Position numbers and translations under genes: made by a program
Shown: one piece after another, positions 18,028-26,453 of the stretch
Layout of the letters: each line of letters begins with the position of its first letter
Numbering within the stretch: position 1 is the stretch's first letter
The notes under the pieces: model-generated
What the model was told of the DNA's origin: nothing
What the model saw: the letters and a program-made list of their open reading frames with translations, nothing else
Database searches by the model: none
Assembly (NCBI RefSeq): GCF_016757755.1
Contig: NZ_CP068437.1
Coordinates: 1,922,001 to 1,986,000 of the forward strand
Direction: 5' to 3'
From: Shewanella sp. KX20019
GTDB lineage: Bacteria > Pseudomonadota > Gammaproteobacteria > Enterobacterales > Shewanellaceae
Length of the DNA stretch: 64,000 nucleotides

Positions 18028-19617
18028 TTTAGGAAAACCAAACTGTTTGACTTTATCGAGTAGGGCTCTGTTGCTCGGTAATACCTTAAGCAACTGCTGA
18101 CTACGCTGACTATTTTGTTGAAATAGCGCTAGGGCTTTATCTTGCTCAGCTTGGCTTAGGTACTTCGGCACGGCGCTGTTAAATCCCATGCCAAACAGTA
18201 CATACTGAAAACTGGCGGCAGGAAAAAGCGCTTCCGTTTGATTGATATCATATGAATATGGCTGTTGATGTTGCCAAAGCATGATCTGCTCTTTTAGCGA
18301 TTCCGGGATTGAGCTGTTATCTCGATTATCGCGCCAATAGCCTGAGTCATCTCGATGACTGATGGCGTAATGCAATTTGAGAAAGTCGATGATTTGGCTC
18401 CAGCGCTGCTGAAATTTAACATTGAAGCGTTTGGCAATAATATCCATGACCTGACGATTACGCGGCAACTGCTCGCTAATCATCTTGGCTGATTGCTCAA
18501 TAAGCGCTAATGCTGATGCTTCTAATGGTTCAATGAATCCCGCTGCAATACCCACTGCAACGCAGTTATGTTTCCAAAAGTACGCTCTGTGTCCAGGAGT
18601 AAATGCGATTTTTCGCAGTGATGCTGACTCTGCTTGGGCTTTAGTCATGCTTGCTAGCAGGTAACTGCGCAGCTCATTTTCTGCATTGTCGTCGCTGATA
18701 TGGGCACTCGAATACACATGGCCAACGCCGCGCCTAGATTGCAGGCCTATATCCCAAATCCAGCCTGATGATTGCGCTGTAGAGTGAGTATATGAGGCGA
18801 TAGGGCTGTGCTCATTGTCATAGGGAACTTGCACCGCTAACGCTGAATCATTAAACAGTACCGACTTTTGCTCAATGAAGGGAACTTGGTAATGCTCGCC
18901 GAGCAGTAATGACTTAAAGCCGCTGCAGTCGATAAATAGATCGCCAGCGACGCTGCCGTTTACTTTTGTGGTTACCGATGCAATATCGCCGTTATCATGA
19001 CTGCTGATGTGCTCAACATGGTCGATAATGTGTTGTACCCCCAGTTTTTGGGTGCAATGACGTTGTAAAAACTGGGAAAATTTTCCTGCATCTAAATGGT
19101 AACCGTAGTTAGCATTACACTCATACTCTGCGGTTATTATCTGCTTAGGGGCCGAGCCTTGGTCGCACAATCGTCCTTGAAAGCTAACAGCATTGGTAAA
19201 AGAGACATGCTGTTTATGTGCTTGCCAATGTGCGGCAAGGTTTATCTCATTGAATTGACTAGGGAGAGAAAAGGGGTGGTAATAACTGTCACAACTTGGC
19301 TGCTTCATGGAGCTAGTCTGTTGTGGCGCATGTGACCATTGGCTGAATTTGGAACCTTGTTTAAAGCTAGCATCACACTCAATAATAAATTCAGTTTCAG
19401 AAATGCCCATTTTGTTAAGCGTGCCACGCATTGATGGCCAAGTCCCTTCACCTACGCCAATGGTTGGAACTTGAGGGGATTCAATTAAGATAACCTCAAT
19501 GGCTCGTTCAGCAGCGGGTAACTTAGTATTAATATGCTCGGCTGCAATAATACCTGCAGTGAGCCAACCACTGGCTCCACCGCCGATAATAATGATTCTA
19601 TTAATGTCGTTATTCAT
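18022..19617 (-). CDS. Tryptophan-halogenase-family flavoprotein 2
   Basis: A 531-residue FAD-dependent halogenase-family protein. The FAD motif is GGGASGWLTAG. A Lys at position 86 (CDASFKQGSKF) matches the catalytic lysine of PrnA-type halogenases, and the Glu region is GFIEPLEASA. The second signature reads WIWDIG (residues 286–291) instead of WxWxIP, so the conserved proline is glycine. This may alter the tunnel between flavin and substrate sites. It is clearly diverged from halogenase 1 downstream, so the two probably do not duplicate each other's job. The gene is the first of the minus-strand group that continues into SapC. No LacI-type operator is evident in the about 290 bases separating it from the TonB receptor. 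Confidence 0.87.
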   Translation of the reverse strand: MNNDINRIIIIGGGASGWLTAGIIAAEHINTKLPAAERAIEVILIESPQVPTIGVGEGTWPSMRGTLNKMGISETEFIIECDASFKQGSKFSQWSHAPQQTSSMKQPSCDSYYHPFSLPSQFNEINLAAHWQAHKQHVSFTNAVSFQGRLCDQGSAPKQIITAEYECNANYGYHLDAGKFSQFLQRHCTQKLGVQHIIDHVEHISSHDNGDIASVTTKVNGSVAGDLFIDCSGFKSLLLGEHYQVPFIEQKSVLFNDSALAVQVPYDNEHSPIASYTHSTAQSSGWIWDIGLQSRRGVGHVYSSAHISDDNAENELRSYLLASMTKAQAESASLRKIAFTPGHRAYFWKHNCVAVGIAAGFIEPLEASALALIEQSAKMISEQLPRNRQVMDIIAKRFNVKFQQRWSQIIDFLKLHYAISHRDDSGYWRDNRDNSSIPESLKEQIMLWQHQQPYSYDINQTEALFPAASFQYVLFGMGFNSAVPKYLSQAEQDKALALFQQNSQRSQQLLKVLPSNRALLDKVKQFGFPKI

Positions 19618-19869
19618 ACCGCTCGACCTATTATTATTGCTCTTATTGAGACACTCTTTTGTGTTCTATGTTGACGCTTTTGTAAGAAATGAAAGGTATC
19701 TGATATCCGTTACAAATATTTAACTTGAGCCAATATAACCTTGTCATTTCAGCAGATCTAGTCTCTTTATGTATCAAGGGCTAGACTGAATACTTCAGGC
19801 TGAAACAGATTGATATAGCGCTAAAAGTGTCTTAATAAAAAGTGCCTTGTCGTTTTATTTTTAAGAGAT

Positions 19870-19901
19870 AAAGGTGAAGCCACTGTATTGGCTTCACCTT
19901 T
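19870..19901 (-). terminator. Terminator-like hairpin after the TonB receptor gene
   Basis: A 12-bp perfect stem (AAAGGTGAAGCC / GGCTTCACCTTT) with an 8-base loop begins 10 bases after the receptor stop codon. The downstream side is A/T-rich (ATCTCTTAAAAATA on the minus strand), giving a weak U-tract. It should reduce read-through from the receptor into halogenase 2. Confidence 0.75.
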
Positions 19902-19911
19902 TAGTGATCAC

Positions 19912-22881
19912 TTAGAAAGTGTATCGTGCACCGATACTATAGCGAGCACCCGTTTGAGTCAGGTTAAGTACCTGTTGAGTTGCTCGGCCATGAGTTCGAG
20001 TGTATTCATTGGTAATGTTCAAACCTTCGACAAATACAGTTAAGCCTTCAAGTGCCTCAAAGTCGTAACCAATGTCGTAACTGACATTAAAATCAACTTG
20101 TGAGTAAGCTTCGGTATATTCTGGATTTGCACCTGTACCTTGCCCTTTAGAGCTTAAAAATTCATCACGCCAGTTATAGGCTATACGTGCCTGAAAGCCG
20201 TAGTTATCGTAGATAGCAATGAGGTTAGCGGTATCACTAATATTGGTTTCTACTGGCTGGTCTTCTAACAAGTAGTTGTTATAGATAGCGCCGGCATCAA
20301 CCAAGGTGTAGTTACCAATCACCCCGAAACCTGATTCTCCAAAGAAGTGCTGTACCGCAAATTCCCAACCATCAATAGTGGCTTTTTCTTTGCTGTTTGC
20401 AGGCGTATCTAAGTCAAATAACAGCGTGTTATCTTCTGCAGGGTTACCTGAAATAACACCGTTGGCGGCATCAACAAATGGGTCGTTAGGGTAGTTATCA
20501 AAGATCCACTGACGTATTGCTCCTGCATCAGTCCCTACAGCTGCAACGGCTGCATCGTACTTAGCACCATCGGTTGGGTTAGCGATGTTATAGATATCAG
20601 ATTCAACTTTTACATTATCGATCCCATTTACGGTGTCTTTTCTGAAGTAACCTACAGATACATAACTGCTTGATGAGTAATACCACTCTGCTGATAAGTC
20701 GTAGTTTGTTGATTCAAGCGGTAATAAGCTTGGGTTACCTGTGGTGCCACTACCACCAGCACGGTTTGCCAATGTACCAACGACGGTGCCACCTTGAATT
20801 GAGGTATAATCAGGACGTCCAATGGTTTCGCTATAAGCTGCACGTAATATCACATCTTCAACCACTTCAATGTTGAAGTTAACATTTGGCAGATAGTAGT
20901 CGTAATCGCCGGTTTGAGTTTGGAAGTCTTGCATGCCCGTTGCGACGAGGGCAATTTCAGTTTCCGCAATCCAATCGGCACCATCATAACTAGCTACTGC
21001 AGAGGTTGAAGTTACATCGGTCTGCTCGTAGCGTAGACCAACATGAATGTCATAAGGCATATCGCCAAATTCTGATTCGAAATTGTACTGAATATAGGCT
21101 GAGGTTGATTGCTCCTCGGTATAGCGGTCGACGTCCATCGCATATTGAGTTGATGGGCAGAAATCGGTACCACAATCACCTGCGCCGACGTAACCCGCTG
21201 CGGTGTAAAGCTCTTCAGCTCGGCCACGAACAGCGTCGAAATCCCAGAAGAAGATGGTATCTAGTAGATCAAAGTCACCATCAGCGGCTGAGAAATCCCC
21301 TTTACTTGCATCAAATTTGTCGTGGATCCCTTCAGCTGGGAACCACTCATCTTCAAAGTCGCCCTCTTGACCAACACCGCCCCAATCGTTTCGCTGCACG
21401 TTAACGGCTTGAGAGTGGTTGTTAACGTCAGTTAGCGCGATACCAAAGTCGATGCTACCGGCATTATCAAATAGGTATTCACCATCAAGTTGATATTGCT
21501 CTATTTCTGATTTATTACGTGAATTACCAAATACACTGCCGGTTACGCGCATGTCAGATGGCTTGATATTGTTACCGTTACCAACGGCTAGGGCGGGGAG
21601 ATCTTTTGAGAAGTCTGCCGCTGCACTAGTACGGATAAAACCGGCGGTACTAAGCGTGTTGCTACTACCATAAATATGATTTGGTTTATTCTCAGCATCT
21701 GACTTATGTACATCTAGGGTCAGGTTTAGGCTGTCATTGACTTGCCAGTCTAAGTTTAGGCCTAAAGAGCCACTTTCGTTACGTACACCGTAGTCACCTG
21801 CTGCCATCGATATATCGGCAGGGGTGTCGTAGGTTTCAGAGTAAATGAGTGGTGAAGATACTGGCCCATCAGTCCAAACGTTTTCAGAAGGGGCAAAGGT
21901 AAACCAAGCTGATACATCGTTATATTGAGTATCAATGTCATTGCGCATATAGGTGTAATCAAGCGTAGCGACCAATGAATCTACCGGACTATATTGCAGC
22001 ACTAGCTGACCATTAGTACGGGTGCGTTGCTGCTCTTCAAACCGATAAACCGTAGTTTGTGGCACTGAATAGATATCATCATCACCGGGGCGGTTAACTT
22101 GATTATCTTTTTGTACGCCGCCCCAATCGGTGGTGTTATCAGCGCTTCCAGGGAAACTTCTCCAGCCGGTACCGACTTGCGCTTGTTGATTGCCGCTTTC
22201 ACGCTCTTGGTAACTTGCAGAGATAGATATACCAAATTTATCATCGGCAAAAGTGTTGGAATAAAGACCAGATAGTTCGGGTGTAATACTACCTTTATCA
22301 GTAGAGGTATCATCTACCGCTTTTGCGCCAAAGGTGGCTTTTAGGCCAGGTGTATTGAATGGGCGGTGCGTTAATACGTCAATTGTTGCGCCGATACCAC
22401 CTGTTGGACTTGATGCCACACTGGTCTTTCTAATTTCCACACCGCTAATTGAATCAGAAGCGATGTTGGCAAAATCAAATGAGCGAGAGCCTGTTGTTAC
22501 TGGCATTTGACGGCCATTTAACAACACTAGATTTCGGTCTGCACCGAAACCGCGAACTGAAACACGACTACCTTCGCCATTTTGACGGTCAATCGAGACA
22601 CCCGGTATACGTTGCATCGATTCTGCTAAGTTAGAATCAGGCATTTTACCGATATCTTCAGCAGAAATAGCATCGACAATGCCATCTGATGATTTCTTAA
22701 TGTCCATAGATTTGACTAAACTGCCACGAATACCCGTAACGGCAATGACTTCCATATTCTCATTTGCAGCATTTTCGGTATCGACAGCTTCAGCAGCATA
22801 AATAGGCGCTATCGTTGATGCGCTAAGCACCAACGATAGGCTAGTTGCCAGCCTCGTCTTTTTAAATAGTTGTTGTTTCAT
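19912..22881 (-). CDS. TonB-dependent receptor, TonB-Xanth-Caul type
   Basis: An outer-membrane active transporter of about 989 residues from this start. A signal peptide (TRLATSLSLVLSASTIAPIYAAE) is followed by a TonB-box region (MEVIAVTG), then a plug domain with IGKMPDSNLAESMQRIPGV, the conserved RVSVRGFG and LVLLNGRQMP. The long beta-barrel ends in GARYTF with a C-terminal Phe. The plug motifs are those of the TonB-Xanth-Caul subfamily, often linked to oligosaccharide uptake in genomes lacking SusD. Two LacI-type operators lie 49 and 104 bases upstream, so induction by the sugar of the nearby glycosidases is expected. The start at 22881 gives the best signal peptide and a G-rich ribosome binding site; ATGs at 22887 and 22905 are alternatives. 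Confidence 0.9.
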   Translation of the reverse strand: MKQQLFKKTRLATSLSLVLSASTIAPIYAAEAVDTENAANENMEVIAVTGIRGSLVKSMDIKKSSDGIVDAISAEDIGKMPDSNLAESMQRIPGVSIDRQNGEGSRVSVRGFGADRNLVLLNGRQMPVTTGSRSFDFANIASDSISGVEIRKTSVASSPTGGIGATIDVLTHRPFNTPGLKATFGAKAVDDTSTDKGSITPELSGLYSNTFADDKFGISISASYQERESGNQQAQVGTGWRSFPGSADNTTDWGGVQKDNQVNRPGDDDIYSVPQTTVYRFEEQQRTRTNGQLVLQYSPVDSLVATLDYTYMRNDIDTQYNDVSAWFTFAPSENVWTDGPVSSPLIYSETYDTPADISMAAGDYGVRNESGSLGLNLDWQVNDSLNLTLDVHKSDAENKPNHIYGSSNTLSTAGFIRTSAAADFSKDLPALAVGNGNNIKPSDMRVTGSVFGNSRNKSEIEQYQLDGEYLFDNAGSIDFGIALTDVNNHSQAVNVQRNDWGGVGQEGDFEDEWFPAEGIHDKFDASKGDFSAADGDFDLLDTIFFWDFDAVRGRAEELYTAAGYVGAGDCGTDFCPSTQYAMDVDRYTEEQSTSAYIQYNFESEFGDMPYDIHVGLRYEQTDVTSTSAVASYDGADWIAETEIALVATGMQDFQTQTGDYDYYLPNVNFNIEVVEDVILRAAYSETIGRPDYTSIQGGTVVGTLANRAGGSGTTGNPSLLPLESTNYDLSAEWYYSSSSYVSVGYFRKDTVNGIDNVKVESDIYNIANPTDGAKYDAAVAAVGTDAGAIRQWIFDNYPNDPFVDAANGVISGNPAEDNTLLFDLDTPANSKEKATIDGWEFAVQHFFGESGFGVIGNYTLVDAGAIYNNYLLEDQPVETNISDTANLIAIYDNYGFQARIAYNWRDEFLSSKGQGTGANPEYTEAYSQVDFNVSYDIGYDFEALEGLTVFVEGLNITNEYTRTHGRATQQVLNLTQTGARYSIGARYTF

Positions 22882-22929
22882 CTCCATCCCCCCAGAGTCA
22901 TTCAATCATAGTTTTATTTATATTCTAAA

Positions 22930-22943
22930 TGTAAGCGCTTACA
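22930..22943. promoter_or_regulatory. LacI-type operator O1 of the TonB receptor
   Basis: Perfect 14-bp palindrome TGTAAGCGCTTACA, 49 bases before the receptor start codon. Confidence 0.85.
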
Positions 22944-22984
22944 ATTGAGGTTAAAAAAAATACCTTTACCGTTTATCGGTGATT

Positions 22985-22998
22985 TGTAAGCGCTTACA
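22985..22998. promoter_or_regulatory. LacI-type operator O2 of the TonB receptor
   Basis: A second perfect copy of TGTAAGCGCTTACA, 55 bases from O1. Paired operators about five helical turns apart suit a LacI-family regulator. Confidence 0.85.
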
Positions 22999-23367
22999 CA
23001 AACCTAGGGGAATTTGTTTCTAAGGTCAACATAAATTCACTATTGATTAACATTTTCGTAACGATAGTGGTTTTAGCATTACTTAGCTATCCATGTGTAG
23101 CAAGGGCTGGAGTAGAGAATGAGTGCTAAGGATTTTCATTGTGAGCGGAGCTGGTCGCGGCGTTAATATGCTTTGAAGATAATGAGAAAGCGCTCAACAG
23201 GAAATAGGTCGCTATATACTGTTTTTCGAACCTTTATAGGATAATAAATCCGCTTAAATTGTCATCGGTGGTTCATCTGGCTTCAATATGGCAATTTGAT
23301 AGTAATTGCAAAATGGCTAACCGCTAGTTTTACAGCCGATAATTGATAAATATTGAAATAAAATTAA

Positions 23368-23381
23368 TGTAAGCGCTTTCA
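23368..23381. promoter_or_regulatory. Isolated LacI-type operator
   Basis: TGTAAGCGCTTTCA differs from the consensus by one base. It is about 490 bases upstream of the TonB receptor start and is not close to any other start codon. It could be an auxiliary looping site or mark an unannotated transcript. Confidence 0.6.
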
Positions 23382-23505
23382 TCCTTATCTATTTCTGCCT
23401 ATACTGATGTTGTCTAAATGTTAAGTAAAGGTCGCATTTCGGACATTGGGGAGAGGTAGTATCAAAGGATTTGAGCGGTTGAGTAACCTTGATCTAGTTG
23501 GGAGT

Positions 23506-23550
23506 TATACCCATCCGACTAATTCCAGCACCTTCTGTTGGGTGGGTATA
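23506..23550. repeat. Palindromic intergenic repeat, copy A
   Basis: TATACCCATCC … GGTGGGTATA arms flank a CCAGCACCTTCTG-like core. The same plan is seen at 23817 and 44205, so this is a dispersed hairpin-forming repeat. Confidence 0.7.
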
Positions 23551-23816
23551 TATTGAATGCTGTTTAGCAAGGATGTTAAGCAGCCATTTTTTACCATGGG
23601 TCTATCCCATCCGCCATTTCCGCATCCAGTTAGCTTACTCGTAAAATCCTCATTTTAATATTCTGATAGTTTAGCTTAGTGAAAAGTCCAACATGACAAT
23701 CATCTCTATTGTATAGATAAGTGAATAGATGCTGGTTAAACACTGAATGAAAAGAACAGTACTTGAGTTCTGTATTTTGTGCTTTTGACTTCTAACAGGT
23801 AATGTTGATTGTCGAT

Positions 23817-23868
23817 GCTATATCCATCCGACTGAGTCCTGCATCTTTAGGTAGGATAGGTAGGTAGA
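23817..23868. repeat. Palindromic intergenic repeat, copy B
   Basis: TATATCCATCCGACTGAGTC and a core CCTGCATCTTTAGG followed by TAGGATAGG. It shares arms and core with copies A and C, with substitutions. Confidence 0.7.
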
Positions 23869-23881
23869 AACAGCTCGCAAT

Positions 23882-23918
23882 AAAAAAGACGGTTAAAGAG
23901 TGATTCTTTACCGTCTTT
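23882..23918 (-). terminator. Rho-independent terminator of the lacI transcript
   Basis: A 14-bp stem (AAAGACGG, then TAAAGA with one bulged T) closes around GTGAT. On the minus strand it ends in TTTTTTATTG. It begins 41 bases beyond the lacI stop codon. Confidence 0.8.
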
Positions 23919-23958
23919 ATTCAACTCGTAGTTTAAGTGAATCACCAATTTGAAGCCG

Positions 23959-24960
23959 TTAGTGATGAGAAATGATTGAATCTCTTTTAATCAACTTAGG
24001 TTCAAATACATTTTTAACCTCGAGCTCAGGTTTCTTAAAGGTATTTTTCAATATCCACCTAGCCGCCATCTGTCCCATCTGTTTCACTGGGTAATCAATA
24101 GTCGATAACTTAGGGTAAATATATTGCGCTAAAATAATGTTATCAAAGCCAATAATGGATAACTCAGCAGGTATTGCTACCTTTTTTTCTCTGGCTAAAT
24201 TCATCGCCCCAGCAGCCATTTCATCGTTAGCACAGACTAAAGCGCTAAAGGGGAAATCGTTCTCTAATAAATACGCTAATCCGTCGCTCCCGCCTCCTTC
24301 CTGGTAGTCACCTTCATAAGTTAACTTTGGGTTATAGGTGATATTGAACTCTTTCAAGGCTCTTTGATGGCCTTGTAGACGATCGCAGGCATCCATTTTC
24401 CAGTTGGGACCCGATATATAAGCTATCTCTCGATGGCCTTGCTCAATCATCGCTTTGGCAGCAATATAGCCGCCAAGCTCATTATTGAGACTAATGCAGT
24501 TATTAGCGATGGACGGAATAAAGCGGTTAATGAGTACTATAGGCACCTCTTTTTTGACAAGATCGATAAGATAATCGTCAGACACAGCTTCCACATGGAG
24601 GATCAGTGCGTCACAGCGACGGCTGATAAGAAACTCAATACCCTCTTTCTCTAACGCTTCTTCACTATGACCCGCCGCAATGATGGCGTGTTTTTGCGCC
24701 ACTCTAAGTTCCGCTTCAATACCGCTAAGCATTGAACCATAGAAGGGACCGTGCAGTTCGGAGACCAAGATCCCAACGCTATTTGAACGATTGGAAGCCA
24801 ATGACTGTGCAATGGCATTAGGTCGGTAGCCTAATTGATCCATTGCATCTTGCACTTTTTTCAGTGTCTTCTCACTCACTTTGGCATTCTTGTTCATCAC
24901 TCTCGATACCGTCGCGAGTGAGACTCCAGCCAGTACTGACACATCGTAAATCGTTGCCAT
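23959..24960 (-). CDS. LacI-family transcriptional repressor of the glucan locus
   Basis: A 333-residue regulator with an N-terminal LacI helix-turn-helix (MATIYDVSVLAGVSLATVSR, then VMNKNAKVSEKT) and hinge YRPNAIAQSLAS. The periplasmic-binding-protein-like sugar-sensing domain runs from about residue 60 to the end, with SIIGFDN and the usual dimer-core segments. It is last in the minus-strand run GH1–GPH symporter–lacI, 45 bases after the symporter, with AAGGGA ahead of the ATG. The likely targets are the TGTAAGCGCTTACA-type sites at the TonB receptor, the GH1/fucP divergent promoter and the cupin–halogenase genes. The effector is probably glucose, cellobiose or another beta-glucan product (inference from neighbours). 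Confidence 0.9.
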   Translation of the reverse strand: MATIYDVSVLAGVSLATVSRVMNKNAKVSEKTLKKVQDAMDQLGYRPNAIAQSLASNRSNSVGILVSELHGPFYGSMLSGIEAELRVAQKHAIIAAGHSEEALEKEGIEFLISRRCDALILHVEAVSDDYLIDLVKKEVPIVLINRFIPSIANNCISLNNELGGYIAAKAMIEQGHREIAYISGPNWKMDACDRLQGHQRALKEFNITYNPKLTYEGDYQEGGGSDGLAYLLENDFPFSALVCANDEMAAGAMNLAREKKVAIPAELSIIGFDNIILAQYIYPKLSTIDYPVKQMGQMAARWILKNTFKKPELEVKNVFEPKLIKRDSIISHH

Positions 24961-25005
24961 ATATTCCCTTTAAAACGCCTATCTACTTATATATCTAAAC
25001 TGATA

Positions 25006-26334
25006 TTACGTGTTTGCAGCATGTAATTCACTTTGAATTTGCTCAACTTTCCTATCATCCAAGATATACCACTTCATTACGGCGGCTACAATTAAACTGC
25101 CTATGGCTGGATATAGTGTGAATGACAATAAAATCCCTGATTTTGTTGCTTCACTTTGTTCAACATCGGCTTGGTAGCCGTAATAGGCTAATGCCCATCC
25201 TGCCAGTGCGCCACCGAGCGCGACGCCCAATTTTATGAAGAATATGATAGTCGAATAAACCATGCCTGTTATGCGAACTCCGGTTTTCCATTGGCCGTAA
25301 TCTATCGCATCCGCCATTTTTGCCCATAGTAAAGGGGTCGCCATATCAAGGAAAAACTTCCATAAGAAGAACGCGATAAAGGCTAAAGTAACCTGTTCTG
25401 CAGTAATAAAGTAGCTTAGCACACAGATGATAGCAGCAATGATCTGCAAACCAATATAAGCCTTGATCTTACACATCTTTTTAGCTAGAACCTGTGCAAG
25501 CGCGCAGCCAAGCATGCTGCCGATCATGCCAGTTGTCATAAAGGCAGTAATTAAATCTTCTCTAAGTAGGAAGTATTTAACGTAGTAAACGGCGAGAGTG
25601 AACTTCAGCACTTGCCCAGTTAACAGAAAAATCCCAGCGATACAAAGAATACGAGCCTGATCGTTTTCCCACAGGAGCTTTACGCCAACCCAGAAATTAG
25701 TCTTCTGCTGCGCAGGTGTTGAGATCCGCTCTTTTGTGCCCAAAAAGCACAAAATAAACAGCACGACCCCAAAAATACTCATGGCAGTCATTGTCAGTTG
25801 ATAGCCCTTAGCGGTATCACCATTACCAAACCATTCAACTAAAGGTAGAGTGCAAGACGCGACAATAACCCCGCCAAGCATTGCAAAAACAAACCGATAA
25901 GATTGCACTGACACGCGCTCTGAAGGCTTAGCGGTTAGTACGCCACCTAAAGCGCAATAGGGAATATTAATTGCGGTATAGATCATCATTAATAGCGTAT
26001 AAGTGACAAATGCAAAAATAAGCTTATTGGAATCACTCAAATCCGGTGTTGTAAAAGCCAACACGCTGATGATGCCGAAAGGCAATGCTAGCCAGAGTAA
26101 GTAAGGACGAAACTGACCCCAACGGGTGCGTGTTCTATCGGCGAGTGAGCCCATTAATGGATCTGTTATGGCGTCAAACACGCGCACAACTAAAAACAGT
26201 GTGCCCACTGCCGCAGGCGATAAGCCCACTACATCGGTATAGAAGATAAGGAGAAACATCATTACAGTTTGAAAAATGATGTTACTGGCGGTATCCCCTA
26301 GACCATAGGCAATTTTCTCTTTTACTTTAAGCAT
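25006..26334 (-). CDS. GPH-family glycoside/cation symporter
   Basis: A 442-residue inner-membrane transporter of the glycoside–pentoside–hexuronide:cation symporter family (MelB-like). About 12 hydrophobic helices are visible. Family motifs are KIAYGLGDTASNIIF at the N-terminus, DAITDPLMGSLADRTRTRWGQFRPYLLW (read in two parts), and MADAIDYGQWKTGVRITGMVYST in the second half. It probably imports a beta-glucoside such as cellobiose or a laminari-oligosaccharide with Na+ or H+. It lies between the GH1 enzyme and lacI in one minus-strand operon, which fits uptake followed by cytoplasmic cleavage. GAGG precedes the ATG by five bases. Confidence 0.9.
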   Translation of the reverse strand: MLKVKEKIAYGLGDTASNIIFQTVMMFLLIFYTDVVGLSPAAVGTLFLVVRVFDAITDPLMGSLADRTRTRWGQFRPYLLWLALPFGIISVLAFTTPDLSDSNKLIFAFVTYTLLMMIYTAINIPYCALGGVLTAKPSERVSVQSYRFVFAMLGGVIVASCTLPLVEWFGNGDTAKGYQLTMTAMSIFGVVLFILCFLGTKERISTPAQQKTNFWVGVKLLWENDQARILCIAGIFLLTGQVLKFTLAVYYVKYFLLREDLITAFMTTGMIGSMLGCALAQVLAKKMCKIKAYIGLQIIAAIICVLSYFITAEQVTLAFIAFFLWKFFLDMATPLLWAKMADAIDYGQWKTGVRITGMVYSTIIFFIKLGVALGGALAGWALAYYGYQADVEQSEATKSGILLSFTLYPAIGSLIVAAVMKWYILDDRKVEQIQSELHAANT

Positions 26335-26453
26335 GTTAGCCTCATTGTTTTTATTCTTATTTTGTTGCAGCTTAACTTAAATTGCTGTGCGTTGAGTAAA
26401 TGTGGCAAGCAAGTTAGAGAACATAAGCTTTCTGACACTTGTTTTAAAGCTTG

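Larger units (their letters stand above)
22999..23958. other. Long non-coding region between the TonB receptor and lacI genes
   Basis: About 960 bases without a supported gene. It holds an isolated LacI-type operator at 23368, two copies of a palindromic repeat (23506–23550 and 23817–23868), and the terminator of the lacI transcript (23882–23918). I see no tRNA, no ORF of convincing composition, and no insertion sequence ends. The length is unusual beside the short gaps in the rest of the locus. Confidence 0.6.

Noticed and set aside
17785..18063. Plus-strand frame with repeated FYSLYL residues
   Set aside because: The repeats are simply the 18-bp tandem repeat read in the wrong direction, overlapping SapC and halogenase 2.
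21006..21404. 132-codon plus-strand frame inside the TonB receptor
   Set aside because: It is antisense to a clear coding region, has no domain, and has the composition of a shadow frame.
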